A stretch of 64,000 nt of DNA, taken from assembly GCA_933207985.1 (NCBI GenBank), contig OW240915.1:263158413-263222412 (forward strand). Direction: 5' to 3'. Both the position numbers and the translations under genes were made by a program. Under the pieces are notes generated by a model. It worked only from the letters and a program-made list of their open reading frames with translations, did no database searches and had not been told where the DNA came from. Below, piece by piece: positions 35,771 to 49,525 of this stretch (position 1 is the stretch's first letter; the number at the start of each line of letters is the position of its first letter). This DNA comes from Pelobates cultripes. Taxonomy: Eukaryota > Chordata > Amphibia > Anura > Pelobatidae.

Positions 35771-36897
35771 TTTCTTAACGGTTTGCCGCATTACCCGTGA
35801 ACCAGGCCAGGGTACTGTGGTGGTTCTGATGCTCGGTTAAATTCCTATTTCCTTCAAAGAGCAGATTATCACAACAGCGTCTTCATAGATATGTGTAAAG
35901 AAACTTCAGGACCAATTCATCCGATTTGGAATGTGACAGAATATGCTTATCTGAAGTTTGGTGTATAATCCTTCATCAATCTATTTTTCCTCTACCATTA
36001 ATAACAGTGGGTGTGTTTGCCACCCCTTTTCAGATTTTGGCAAGAATTCCATTAAGGATGTTTTGTTGAAGTGTTGTCAGATATTTCAAACTGTCCATAG
36101 AGTCAACTATCGAATACCATAAAAAAAAACCTATATTATGAAAAGCTCCTTGTGCTCTTCTATGGGAGTCTGTTTATTTCATTTAGCTAAGAGCATTCAT
36201 GGTAAAGTGATCTGCTTTTATAGCTTAATGCTTTAAAAACTATATATATATTCATGATCTCATTCACTTTCCCAGACCTCTGTCATGTATGTGTCTACAG
36301 CCATCATGTTCCTTTTACTAAATTTAAAGGTTTGGTCTAGAAAACTCACAAGATGAAATGTGTAACAGACAAGTGGTGCTTTGCAACACCACACATAAAA
36401 TGGCCACTGAAGGAAAAAAATAAGAAATGTTATGTCTTTATGTGATCTCGGGAAGATTTGAGATTTTTTTTTGTACACAGCAGGAAGGTAGATGTGGGCA
36501 TATAGGTAACAAATGTAAGTACAGTAAATTGATGTGTGTAAACAAATGTTTGTTTATATTGCTGATTAAGCCAATCAGTGGCTATTACAGTATAGCTCCC
36601 ATAATTACCTGCCAACTAATCTTGGCAGGAGGAGTTTAACAGCATTAAAACAGACTGTTTTTAATGTAACTCTTTCATGAACTTCGGTTTGGCAAATTCC
36701 ATTGTGCCAGCCTTGATACTGCAAGTGTTAATTTGGTAATCTGATCTCTTCAATTACAAACCTTTCATACTTCAATTTCTCATGTATCGTTTTTTTTTTT
36801 ATTATTATTTATTTATTTATCTGTAGAACTATTTTAACTTGCAAAAATAGAAATTGTTTTCCACCATCCATGGCTGTCTAACCATACTTATCTAGAC

Positions 36898-37155
36898 CAG
36901 GGGTTCCCAATTAATTTTTCCCATGGAACCCTTTGACATAGTGTATCAACATTGTGGAACCCCCGTCTCAACCCTCCTGTCCTCCTGGGGAAAAAAAATG
37001 AATTGCATAGTTTTTTTTTTTGTATGTTCCGGTGTGTATATCTGTGCTTGTATGTGCCAGTTGTATATCTGACACACACACACACACACACACACACTCA
37101 CTGGCACATAGTGGTACACACACACACACACACACACACTCACTGGCACATAGTG

Positions 37156-37201
<46 letters not shown>

Positions 37202-38463
37202 TGGCACATAGTGGTACACAGATACACACACTGACACACCGATACACACAATGTGTATCTGTGTGTGTGTGTATGTATGTATATATCTGTGTGTCAAGGT
37301 GTGTGTATCTGTGTTTATATATGCCAGTGTGTATGAATCTGACACACAGATACACACACTGGCAGATAGTGGCACACAGATACACAAACATTGACACACA
37401 GTGTGTATGTATGTATGTATCTTTGTGTCAAGGTGTGTGTATCTGTGTTTGTATGTGCCAGTGTGTTGAATCTGACACACACTGGCAGATAGTGGCACAC
37501 AGATGCACACACTGACACAGATACACACACCTTGACACACAGTGTGTATCTCTGTGTGTATGTATGTATCTGTGTGACAAGGTGTGTGTATCTATGTATC
37601 TGTGTGTCAGGGTGTGGATATCTATGTTTCAAAGTGTGTGTATCTATGTTTGTATTTGCCGGTGTGTGTTGAGGTGTGTATATCTGTGTTTGTGTGCGCC
37701 TGTGTGTGTATATATGTATCTGACACACAGATATATGCACACAGATACACACACCTTGACATACAGACACACACACACACACCTTAACTCACAAATATAC
37801 ACACAGTGACATACACACACTTGCACCCACAGATACACACTGGCACATACACACACTGACACACTCAGATACACACACACACACAGGCACATAAAAACAC
37901 ACTGATACATACTGGCACATACACACACTTAGATACACACACTGACACATACGCAAACCTTGACACACACATACACTAACAAACTCAGACACACATACTC
38001 TTTGACACACGCAAACACGCATACTCTTTTACAGACACACATATACACTCTCATTGACAAACACATACACTCTTACACACTCCCTGATAAGCACACATTC
38101 ACTCTCACTGACAAACACACACATACAATTTTTTTTTTTTTTTACATTTTACTCTACCCAGCCCCCCTACCTTTAGGAGTGCTGGCATGGAGTCCCTGTG
38201 GTCCAGTGGGGCTGCTGGCGAGCGTTCCCTGGGGTCCAGTGGGGCTGCTGAGCGGCTGGCGTGCGGGCCGCGAGGGAGCAGTGATCTTTCTGCTCAACTC
38301 CCTCGCGCACCTGTTAGTGATGCCGGAGCCGGAGTGACGTCATATTCCGGCTCCAGCATGTGCGCGTGAGGGAGCTGAGCAGGGAGATCACTGCTCACTG
38401 CTTCCTCGCGGCCTGTGGCCATTTTTTAAAAATTTTGGCGGAACACCAATTGGGAAACCGCTG
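36898..38463. mobile_element. Non-autonomous hAT-type element swollen by CA/GT repeats
   Basis: 1566 bp with an exact 8-bp duplication atctagac (36890-36897, 38464-38471). The ends are CAGGGGTTCCCAATTAATTT and the matching AATTGGGAAACCGCTG. About 1.1 kb in the middle is (CA)n, (GT)n and variants. The GC-rich part 38160-38420 (ggtccagtggggct, then gtgatgccggagccggag) resembles sequence at 27350-27440. Confidence 0.9.
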
Positions 38464-39262
38464 ATCTAGACTATAATCTTGGTTGACTATATCTATATGT
38501 TCAGTTTAAGGTAAAAAAAAATCCTATATAATTAGTGAAATAAAATATTATATGTAATGATTATGTGCATGATATTATGTGTATGATTTTGCAACAATTC
38601 AATTAAGTTAATACTTCCTTTTTACCGCACCTCCTGGATTATCTTTGCTTGGGGGGGAGGGGGGAGAGACAATCAAATGCTTTAAAACTGCCATAGTGTA
38701 CTTTTTTGAGATGTCTGTTTCTTGTAAATGAATTGTGATTTGTGAACCAAAACTAGCATTATCTTTGGTACTTACAGACAATGAGAACTTAATGATGGTT
38801 GCTCCCACTGAACAAGGGTCACCCAAGAGAGGCCATGAAATATATTTCAGTATTTACATATTTATTTATTTACATTGCACATAATTTCAAATGGACAAAG
38901 AGGGGCATTTTCATATTTAGGGTGAGTGTGTGTCGGGGGAAGGGGTTGTGACCAGGGTCAGGGCTGTTCTGAGAAATTGTAGATGTCTTACTAATAGCAA
39001 TTTATGCAACTAAAATGTAATATTAAACAAGCACAATGTATCTTATTTGCACAATGTATCTTATTTCAAAAGATGATTTTTTTTTTTTTTTGTTTAAAGA
39101 CCCATTACTGTGAGTATTGTTGACATGCATCTCTTTTAACCACCTCTCACAAACCAACAATAGGGCACTCCTTGAAAAGAGGGACAGAGGGATTTGTGTC
39201 CAAAATGTATGACTGACTGTTTTCCTTTCAAAGAGGAAATTATAGGAAGAAAAAAAATATAA

Positions 39263-39265
<3 letters not shown>

Positions 39266-39356
<91 letters not shown>

Positions 39357-39407
39357 TTTCTTTTGTTCATAAGATTATAAAAACACATGCATATTCTCAT
39401 GTGTAGG

Positions 39408-39442
<35 letters not shown>
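39266..39442. repeat. Two (TA)n microsatellites
   Basis: Pure AT runs at ~39266-39352 and 39411-39442, separated by ~58 bp of unique sequence. Confidence 0.96.
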
Positions 39443-39448
<6 letters not shown>

Positions 39449-40848
39449 TGTTCATTAAACTAACTGCAAATGTCTTTTTATTGTGTGCAAAATAAAATAC
39501 ATGTGTTAAACATTTCATAGGGATATTTTAAGTAAAGTGCTGAAACATTTCCATTTAATTTTATTGTTTATCTCCTAACCTCTGACTGAGCAGAAATGCA
39601 ATCCGGTTGTATTTCTAAATACAGCATCACTGCCAAAAAGTGACTTCACATCAGCAAACGAGAGATTCATTTGCAAGTTTCTCAGCTTCTTGTAAAGTTT
39701 AGGAGTTTTTAGTTGCAGACAAAATTTTGGAGAATATTTTGCTATGTTTTGACCGGTGCTGGTTGATGTGCAAAAGAAATGTGTGTGCTGTTTTCAATGA
39801 TTCGAACATCTAAAGTGACTTGTTCAGTACGCTGTTTGGTTGACATTTAATTACACCTTCAACAGGTAAGCACTATGTTTGAAAGTGTTTGAAACTACAC
39901 AAAAGTGTATGTTTGTAGAAAGTACATCCCCACCTTTTTTAAGATCATTTTGACACTTCATTTAACTGATTTGTCCCCAAACTCTGTTAAAGCTACTGGT
40001 TATATTACATTTTTTTTTGTCTTTCACATATGTTTTGTTTGGTTTTTCTGGGGAATTACACAGACCACATGTTTTTCCATATAGTAAGGATCCAATATTT
40101 GTATTCTGCTACTATTCTCAAGTAGAATGATACCCCACATGTATAACCTTGCCGGGAGTTTGGGTCAGTTAACTGTAGGGTCAGATGACAGACGTGACTT
40201 TGAGATGTCGTCTTTTTAGTTACGAGTTTGGTAAAATGACACTATCTGTGTCAGTGTACTGAGTTGCGTCAAACATTGGCACTATTTCAAACCCTAACAC
40301 CAATCTTAAACCTTATATTATCCCTAGCCCTACCTCGCAGGAAATCCTTCTGCTGATGTCTGTACTAACAGGATTTCCAAGCTTTGACAGTACAGAGCTT
40401 TCTGGTAAAGGGATCTAAAGAGTCGTACACAGTACTCACTTCAAGCTGTGCACAGATTTCATCTGCCAGTTTGTTGCCACTAGTTGTAGCTACAGCTGAC
40501 AGAGGGGTACCACAGGTATCGCATGATACCTGGGGCTAGCTGGGTACCAGCAGGGTTCTAATCTTGCTGGTACTTTAAAGCCATGATGTTTAGGCCATCA
40601 CCAGATGTTGAAGCCTAGCATGTTGTGGTCCTTACGGATAAAAAAAAAAGATTGACAATCCTTGTTAGTACTTTCTGTACTTTCCCTTGCATTGATTATG
40701 CCACTTAGCCTTTTCCTTGAGTTTATTTATGGGATTTGCGAACAATATTGAAAGGTTCTCTAGCCTGGTCCTTGACATCCCTCTATCTATGCTTTTTAAC
40801 TGCCGTCTTCAATTCACACCACTGTTTTGTTGTTTTGTTTTTTTGCAG

Positions 40849-40958
40849 GATGTTGAGTTATGTGATTCATTTAACCGTTTATGTCAATAATTTTGATGAG
40901 TGTTTGGGTCATTGTCTGACTGGAATGACTTAATATACTGATTGCAAAATGTATGCAG
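40849..40958 (+). other. Weak candidate non-coding exon
   Basis: Bounded by a strong acceptor (gttttgtttttttgcag) and a strong donor (gcag|gtgagt). All three frames contain stops, so it would be untranslated or part of a long non-coding RNA. It could be chance. Confidence 0.2.
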
Positions 40959-41266
40959 GTGAGTTAGATAGTTCTTCTATCTAACTCAGATTATTGGAGT
41001 TGGTGTACTTTTGGTGTACATTTCCCTATTTCCCAATACAATCATGATGGTGTAATTTCATTGAATTTCTATTTGTTCTCATCTGGTTCAAATGTAAGGG
41101 AAACAAAACCACTACTAGTCCAACCAGTATACAATGATAAATGCACTCACATGTTCTAGAGCTTATTTACCGTGGCTCTGTGTTGAATAGCAGTAGTAGA
41201 ATTCACAAGTAGAACCAAAACTTTAGACTTAAGAGGTCACCTGTGTTGGTGCTTTGCAGAGTTTCA

Positions 41267-41413
41267 GGGGTATTCACTAATTTGAGAATTCAAAGGTAAG
41301 TTCAACATAGCACAACTGCAAAACAATCTCCTAGTCAACTATGCTTTTATTTCAACTACTCTGGCTTTAAATTTGAAATTCACTTTGAATTTAGTTATCT
41401 AGTAAATAACCCT
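41267..41413. mobile_element. AT-rich inverted-repeat MITE, third copy
   Basis: Left aggggtattcactaatttga, right gtaaataaccctgtt, with inner aaattcactttgaattt. Same family as 2988-3147. Confidence 0.65.
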
Positions 41414-43582
41414 GTTTGTGTGGCTGTCAGTTATGATTAGGGCTATTCCATTGGTTGAAGCAGAGCCGTCCCATTATATCAAAATCCCCCATGCCACATT
41501 TTCCAATTCGTTTTTTTTTTTTTTTAGTAGAATCCAGTGCTGGATTGCATTGCCACAATTGTTACTTTTCTTTTATCTAGTCACAGTAATTTCTTGTTCA
41601 CTTTTATTTGCTGTTTGTGTGCAGTAAGCATGAACCTGGTTTGTAGTTTTACAACTTTTTTGATTCCAATTTATGTCAAAAGTTTGTATATCTCCATGTG
41701 GAACTCTGTCGACTTTTGTCCTGCTCCAGAGAGGTTCCCCACCAAACAGCAAGTGTTAAAGTTCTTAATTAAATTCTTAATTATGCTTTTGTTTTAACTG
41801 ATCTTTGAAGATTTTCAACACCCATACGTAATCTTTGCCATGTGTAGGTTACTGCTCAGAGATTTTAAAAATGTTATATTGCATATTATTATAAGTCAGA
41901 AATTAATATCCCTCATTCAACCTTTCCTATTTGTAGTATAGCTAAACATGGCCGTGTATCCTATTTCTTTCCTACAATAAGTGACTGTATAGATTATCAC
42001 TGCCCATAGATTAAAAAAAATATATATTGATATACCTTATTGAAACCACCATACCCAACAAAACAGAACCAGTGCTGAGGCTTCCATTGCCTTAAGTTTG
42101 TAACTTAATTCATGTCTCTCTGTAGATGGAGTATGAATCTGTTACACCTCTGGGCAGGTTCTGATAAACTGAAAGAAATAAAATGGATGACCCAAAGTCA
42201 AGAAATACATTATGGTTTATCTGAGTTCTTGTTTTTATATGTGACTTCCACATATGGAAGGAATTGTGAAGGCTAGTACTCAAATATATAAAACAATTTC
42301 TTTATTAGAGATATTACAAGTATATAATGTGGTTTTATCTGGTTTCTTTACCTTGTGTAATAGTAGATAAATGGAGAACCTGGGGTCATTTTATTTTTTT
42401 ACTTGTCTAGTTTGGAATTTTTAGTTATGTCTTTATTGGCATTTGATGGAATCTGACAGTGAGACGATATTTTCGAAATGCCAATTTAGTCATTTATATG
42501 AGTAAGCCTGGGGGTTGTTGAATCACACAGTAGAAATGGATTGACGATTCTGATTTCTCTCCAGTGACATTCACGTCCATAAGAAAATGACTGTGATCTT
42601 CTGAAAATCCTTTTCATTCCATAACATACTGTGAGAAACATATAGAACCTTTTGCAGGTGCTGTAAAGAGAGCCATTCATGATAAAAAGGAAATATGAGT
42701 TGAAAACCACCGTTATTCTAACTCACATTCTGAGCCAGTGTAGCAAGACTACAGTCTGTGTGTTTACTATTATTGGTTTCTGTACAGGTATTTGTGGATT
42801 TCTTGAATTCTTTGATCCCAAACAGCCCTGGACCATTTGGACATAAAGAACCAATTCATTTCCTATTTTCTAATAATGCTTATTTGACCTTTGATATGGT
42901 TAACTTTATTAATCTGATGTCCATAAGTTGACCGAAGTACAGGAAATGTCTCGGTCACTATGATAGTAACTTGATTTTTTTTTTTTTTGTTATTGTTGTA
43001 TTCCTTATATCTTTATACCAACCAAACCAAAATATGTGCGTTTCTTTACTTACAGTGCCTTCATTTCATGAGCATACATTGAACAGAAGACATCCTAACA
43101 TCCTCTTTCTTCAGCTACATTTATTAACTGCGGGCAAATATCTTTTTGGATTTTTGCTAAGTTATCAAACATCTTTACATGTCAATGCTTGTTTTATATT
43201 AGAACACAAATTTCACATTTCTTTTTTGAGATAAATATCTATAATAATCTGTATATACATGTATATGATGTTTATCTTCATTATTAAACTGAGCAGATAA
43301 AATAACAAAAACTCAAGTAGAGGCGCCACACAAATTCTAAAATAAATTTCTCAAGGTGAATTGTCCCTACTTTCTGTTTGCAATATAAATAGGATCCATG
43401 GAAAAATAAATCAAGGTGTGTGTGCGTGTGTGTGTGTGTGTATGTATATATTCCTGTAAATTCCCTATCTTGTCTCTTGCAAACAGGAGCTAGCTTTTAC
43501 AGCATGTGCAATAATAATAGATGCTCCATTCTTTGTTCACTTTTGCACTAATAAAGAGGATCACCTTTTATTTAAAGGCTTG
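41414..43582. other. Non-coding, nothing identified
   Basis: AT-rich with a (GT)n tract at ~43411-43446; short open frames without protein features. Confidence 0.6.
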
Positions 43583-43590
43583 AGTTAAAC

Positions 43591-43738
43591 CACGGGTGCC
43601 CAAAAGGTAGATCCCCAGATGTTTTAAAACTACAGCTTCCATGATGCTTTGTCATTCTAAAGACATGCAAAGGTATGCAACTGACCATGGGAATAGTAGT
43701 TCTATAACATCTAGGGATTTACCTTTTGGGCACCCCTG
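43591..43738. mobile_element. Short hAT-type MITE
   Basis: 148 bp. The ends CACGGGTGCCCAAAAGGTAG and the complement (accttttgggcacccctg) are inverted. The flanks agttaaac and agttgtac fit a partly decayed 8-bp duplication. A related fragment (ggttggctaaaaggtaaat) lies near 59093-59125. Confidence 0.78.
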
Positions 43739-44066
43739 AGTTGTACTGTACTTTTTTCTGTGTATGTACTCTACTGTCTTTTTGTTGGAGCCAAGTCTGT
43801 GTACCCATTCCAGTTGGTATTCCACACTTTATTGTGTAAAGATACATTTAATGGGTTTAAAACAAACTGGAAACAAAGTGTAGCGTAAGCATGGAAGGTA
43901 CATTGTTGGACTCGCAGGTCCACAATTTAGGGGTTGTGAAAGTCTTCTTTTAAAGGAATCTAGGATGGGTGTGAAACTGTGTGTATACATGTTCTGGTGT
44001 CTGATGGTAAGTCAGATTCCCAGGTCTTTAATCCTTGAGTCTGACTTCTCGAAGGAAAAGCTCTTA

Positions 44067-44192
44067 CGAACCGGATGGTAAAAACAGGAGGTCATCTGCA
44101 TACACACCACCACACCCTAATGCTCTAATAGCCTCCAAGAAGATTTCGAGAGCAAAGAGCAACGGGGAACGAGGGCAACCGTGATGTGCCAT
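44067..44192 (-). pseudogene. LINE reverse-transcriptase fragment (L1/Tx1-like)
   Basis: On the minus strand HHGCPRSPLLFALEIFLEAI resembles the GCPLSPLLFAL RT block, and is followed, after an apparent deletion, by GVYADDLLFLPSG with an intact YADD box. The rest of the gene is not recognisable. Confidence 0.72.
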
Positions 44193-44352
44193 ACTTAATA
44201 CCATTGTTAATTTGGCAAATATGCATGTAATTCCCACATTGCTCCATGCTCTTGCCCTTACATTTGCTGCTGTTGTGCTCCTCTCTTCTCTGGAAAAATG
44301 AGACAGAAGTTTGGAAATTAGGTGCATGTGGGTTTCACTGCTTCTTGTAATG

Positions 44353-44991
44353 TTAAAGAATTACTTCAACCACCATGACCTCTTCAGTGATATCAACTGG
44401 TGGTAGGAGTTCAGTTATATCAACTGGTGGTAGGAGTCATCATGTGCAGTGTTTCAGCTTGAAATGCTGCACATACAAAGTAATCTACAGCCAATCGCAC
44501 CCCAGCACACGCGACATTGACAATCTAGAACTCTGTTCCGTGTCAATTCTGTGCATAAAATACATGCAAGCAGGGCACTTTCCCCTTCCAGCCACTCTGC
44601 ATTCCTTGCCATCTCCTTCTGTTCCACATTGTTGTGTTTTTTGTTTTTTTTAAACCCTCCCTTCACCTCACTCCTCTCCTCCCTTCGTCACCTCACTCCT
44701 CTCCTCCCTTCCTCACCTCACTGGCCAGGAGCACTCTGAGCTAGTGAGCTAGCTAGTGGCCCCAGTGGCATCAGACATGGTGCTGGGGGGGTGGGGGGAA
44801 GTTTTTTACTAACCTGGAGTCCAACCAGTGCTGGGAGCTTTGCCCAGCGCTGCTTGGATTCCAAGTCAGTAAAACTTTAGTTATTGCAGGTTTCACTGCA
44901 GATTGAGAAGGGGGGCCATCTCCATAATGACCAATAGTGCATGTTCACTAGAAAGATCCCCCCTCTCAAAAGGATTGAAGTAACCCTTTAA
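44353..44991. mobile_element. TTAA-flanked MITE (variant subfamily)
   Basis: 639 bp, TTAA at 44353-44356 and 44988-44991. The left end is AGAATTACTTCAACCACCAT, and the right end aggattgaagtaaccct is inverted. It contains a tandem duplication of atatcaactggtggtaggag. Confidence 0.75.
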
Positions 44992-45247
44992 TTTGTTTTG
45001 TTATACATAATGCCGTGTCCAAGAAAATAAACTTGCTGGTTGAGCACGAGGAGGAATTTAGGGCTCAATTTAATATTGTTGAATAAGATGATTTAATATT
45101 TTTGGCTGAACTTTGATAATTTTTCAAAATATTTAAATATAAAAAACATCTTATCTATTAATATATACAAATATTAACAAAATGAAATCTTTTTCATAAT
45201 ATATTAATTTAAAAATTCAAAGTTTATCCAAAAGTACTAAATACATT

Positions 45248-45327
45248 TTAACCCCTTAAGGACACATGACATGTGTGACATGTCATGATTCCGTTTTATT
45301 CCAGAAGTTTGGTCCTTAAGGGGTTAA
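45248..45327. mobile_element. 80-bp palindromic MITE
   Basis: TTAA at both ends (45248-45251, 45324-45327), then CCCCTTAAGGAC and its exact complement, with a second nested palindrome acatgacatgtgtgacatgt in the middle. It could fold into one long hairpin. Its ends resemble those of the 15637-18436 element. Confidence 0.75.
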
Positions 45328-47779
45328 AGCATATTCAGAATTATTAAATTGGGCTTTGGTTGACATCATTGCATTAGTAGATGTTGTCCTTGCACCAAAG
45401 GTGTCTGGGTTGTCCCTTTCATACCTGCTTCAGGTTCCTAATATATGTTTTTATTATCTATAAATATTCTAGCCTCCCCTGGGAATTTCCACTGTATGTT
45501 GCCCTTTTCTCCCAAATAACTAGGTTCTTTATTCTTTTATCTCGTTCATTAAACGTTATAATGGTTTGTAGTGCTTTTAATAGCATTCCTTGGCTCACTG
45601 TTGATTTTGTGATCTCATGTTATAACTCCTAGTTATTACTGCTTATCTCAGGTTTGGCTCTGCTAATATGCTGCTATTGCAGCGCTGGGATACAAAGCAT
45701 GTATTGTTCCACCAACGAGAGACTAATAAACCAAACAACGTGGAAAATGATCCTCACTCGGTTTGCCTGAAAAGTTAATAAGCAATATAATTTTCTATTA
45801 TTTGTAATGATTTATCTTTGTATTTACTAAAATCTGTTCTAGAAAAGAAACAGAGCGCAGATAGTAAATTGAGGAATCTGTAAACATAATGAAAAAGATG
45901 TGTTGTGCATGTGTATATTTCTGTCTGTTGATCACAAAATATATATTTGCGTGTTTGTTATCAGTGTTTATTGTCTGTATTCTCTGAGCTGCATTGCTAC
46001 CCCATTTTCCATCTTTGTTAATTGTATCCTCACGGAGTCTCTGTCATGGAAAGGTGGGGGTTTTCACTGTATCAGGTGTAGGGTGTTTGACTGCCTGTAG
46101 TTTGTATTGCAACGTGATATGTTATGTGCCATTTTAGCCTTTTTGTAAGAGTAGTTTAATACTGAGAATACATAGAAAATTTAAATTCATTTCTGGGAGA
46201 GGAATACAAAGATTCTAAATGCATCTGCTTTCTTTACGAATACTATTTTACTAGCACCAACTTTATGAATCTCGGTTTCTTAGCCATGCAATTAAAATGA
46301 AAATTCTTCAAGTGCAGTAGGTCATGGTAAACGACGTGATCGCATAAGCAAAACATTGATTGCATTGCATTAAGTTATGATATAAGGTGTGTTCTTTATA
46401 TGTGCAGGTTGATTTTTTTCAAATAGTCATCTAATAAAATGGCCAGAAAAAAACACTCTGTACCCTTTGTAGGGTTGAGAAGAGAAGAGAACTCGTAGAC
46501 AGAATGATTTATTGTCAACAGTCAGGTCTAGTTTTTACAATAGAACCTATTCACGAACATTAGTTTTAAATTCTAAATTGTGAGTACATTAATAAGTAGT
46601 AGTATACAAGAAATATTCTCTGCTGTGAACATATGGGGTTCTCCAAAAGCTGTGGTAGGGAAGTAGCTAGTTTCTGGGACTTGTATCTGCGCCTGGCCTC
46701 ATGGAAACAGTTTGCGATAGAGTAAGCATGAAATTCATTTCTCGTTCAGCAGTTTTTGCAGAGCGATGGTGGCAAGTTAAGACAGTAATTAGGGTTAAGT
46801 CGGAGTCTGGCTTGACTCTCTGTATCTGAGAGGTGTTTTTTTGATAGATCGAAATTAACTTGGTATCTAGCTAACAGACACTAGAATATTGGCTAAAGTG
46901 TAAAAAAAACAGTCATGTGCAAGTCATTTTTCCTAATGTATGTCTCAATTTAATTCTGTCAGCCAATAACAGCTCTGTTAACTATTTTCAGCTGATACTT
47001 TGACAAAATTTGGCTCATTTTAATGCTTAACTATATTCAAGCAGCCACACTCGATAAATGGGTTTGCTGAGCAAATTCAAACTGCCGATTGATACCACTG
47101 CCCATCGCTGACAAACCATGGGGGACATACTTAAGTCCTGCCCACATCCATAAAGGTATGGACCATTATTTAATGAATGGGGGAGCATCCCTCTGTCCCC
47201 TCAACCCCTCAGCCATGGGTAGTGAATAGGGGCTATATAGAAGGGGGGTGGATATGCCTTTGTACACGCCCCCTCTACCCTTAGACTTTGAGGGGGAGGT
47301 AAGAGGGATAAGAGGGATAGACACATTATTGCCACACCCCCCATATAAAAAAAAAAAAATCCCCACAAAAGGCCCCAAAAAACAGATGTGCCGTATTGCA
47401 AAAATCACAATGAAAAAAATAACTTAAAATGAAATCCAAGTGAGCCCTGCAAGGGCTCCACTCCGAATGAGCTTGCAAGGTGGAAAAAATCTTTATAAAG
47501 AAATTACTATGCTTTCAAAGTTCAGTCAAAGCACTGTGGTCGACTCGTAAGCCCAACAGGCGGGTAATACTTATTGGGAATTGGTAAATCCCAATATTGT
47601 TGCTCAGGTCTAACTTAAAGCATTGGTTTATATGTTGATGAGACAATCCCGGGTGTACAAGCATATAAGCTAACGAAGGGAAGAGAATGTATAAATGCAG
47701 CTCATAGCATATGGTTAACCAAAACAGTGTTTGGATACACAAAGCTTCATCTGACAGGATTTTCGATCATTTCCACATG
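45328..47779. other. Non-coding, nothing firmly identified
   Basis: AT-rich. The GC-richer piece 47095-47480 (gggggagcatccctctgtcc and similar) looks repeat-like but was not assigned. Confidence 0.5.
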
Positions 47780-47942
47780 ATGTTTGCTGTACTAATAGAT
47801 TGTTAGCTTGTTTGAGCAGGGTCTTCTTCATCTCTTGTCATTGTCAGTATTTTGTGTGTCCGATTCATCCATTTTTTTAATTGTAAAGTTCTGAGTAATA
47901 TGTTGGCACTATATAACTGATGATGATGATGATGATAATATA
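47780..47942 (+). repeat. LINE/SINE-type 3' tail with (gat)n
   Basis: The sequence gattgttagcttgtttgagc, then aattgtaaagttctgagtaa, ttggcactatataactgat and (gat)n is a common vertebrate retroelement 3' end. Other copies: 26393-26457 (plus), 59840-60000 (minus), with probable partial copies at 62885-62985 and 63303-63345. Confidence 0.65.
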
Positions 47943-49197
47943 GTATATACAATATGCACACATACTAATTCATTTAAAATAAAATAAAATAAAACCTGAA
48001 TGTTTTCCAAATGCAATTTTGACACTGCATTTTTATGTTATTTATTAACCGAAGTAATATGTATCAAGATACGTTCCTGAATGTCTGATACGGATGAATG
48101 TTAAGCGAATGCTCATTTGTGATGGCTTTCATTAAACAGTTTGTGGAGAATTGACTAGAGTAATCGGGGTATAGATTAAACTCCAACTAAGCCAGCCAAA
48201 CTGTGTCTTTAGCGCAGGTGAGAAATGTTTTCAGATTACCTACTTTGCCCTTAATTCAATTAACCATACATCAGGGTTTAGTGTACAAACACCTCTGTTT
48301 TAGTAAAAATAGCCAAATTGGAAAAACATTCTCTGAAAGGGCTCTGTTTCCATAAAATCTGTACTGGTACAAACTGAAATTCAAATGACAAAATTCAGGC
48401 TAAAATAGTCAAACTTTGACTATAGCTATTGGTGATTTTTTACAGACTGTAGATTAAATCCCTTGGTAATCAGCCTTGTCTCCTTGCAACAAACCACAGC
48501 TTTCATTACAAAGTGTATAAATTTACATTTCCTTTCTATGTGGCAATCATGGCTGGCTGGATATAAATATAGACTTCTGTGTATGCTCGTGTAATAAAAA
48601 GCCAACATTGTGCAAGACCTAATGTAGCTAATTAGTACATTATGACCTGTCTGATACCCATTATCATTGTAACCACAAGACCTCCAGGGCTTAATTTTTT
48701 TTAAAACATTTTTTTAGAAGTCTTCCAGTGAATCTTAAAGAATAGTTTTGTGAATTTAGAAAACTCCACCGCAGCATTTGTGGTGTTTTCCCTGTGGCAG
48801 TAAACACAAATTATAGCTAATAAGCAACGTTTGACAGCTATAACAACTTTACTCTGTGCTCTTTGATCTTGTGGAAGTGCATGCCAGACCGCTTCCGAAC
48901 TCACAAATCCTTTTGTAGAATATATAATTATGCATTAAATAAATTAATTTCATATTAAGGTCTGCAGAGAACATACGTTTACATTTGCAATTACAAACCA
49001 CAAACACCTGCTATTTCTATTAGGTAGTTGGCCTTGTTGTGTTTATTCACTATAGAGAGTATACCATCTCCAAACATGTGGCAGATGTGTTCTTTTAGTA
49101 AGCTAATGAAAATAGGATTAGTTTACAGACCAAAATTACATGTATAAAGGCTATATAGCAGTTCTATATTTGCTGGTCTTTGAGTTAATTTCCTGTT
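47943..49197. other. Non-coding, nothing identified
   Basis: AT-rich, no supported feature. Confidence 0.6.
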
Positions 49198-49525
49198 TTA
49201 AAGAGATACTCTGAGCACCAAAACAACTTTAGCTTAATAAAGTAGTTTAAGTATAAAGAACATGCCCCTGCAGTTTCACTTATCTATTCTCTGCCATTAT
49301 GGAGTTTAATCAATTTGTTTTTTGTTTATGCAGCCCTGGCTGTGACTCAGACAGCCTACATTAATTATTTTTTTTTTCTTCATTTTAATCAGATGTGGCA
49401 CCACAGTGTGTTTTCTTTAAAAGTTTTTATCTCCCGCTCTGTTAATTGAAGTTTCATCACACACAGAATGCTACTACAGGTTACACTGCAGGAGATAAGA
49501 AATTCTATGTTAAATAAACTGAGCA
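49198..49525. mobile_element. TTAA-type MITE fragment
   Basis: Begins TTAA then AGAGATACTCTGAGCACCAA, and matches the 12122 copy through tttatgcagccctgg and tttttatctccc. The right end is missing; the hAT element starts shortly after, at 49581. Confidence 0.65.

Larger units (their letters stand above)
38472..41266. other. Non-coding, nothing firmly identified
   Basis: AT-rich; contains the microsatellites at 39266-39442 and the weak exon candidate at 40849. Confidence 0.55.

Noticed and set aside
36952..37782. Long open frames of Thr-His and Cys-Val repeats on both strands
   Set aside because: (CA)n/(GT)n translation within a hAT-type element.
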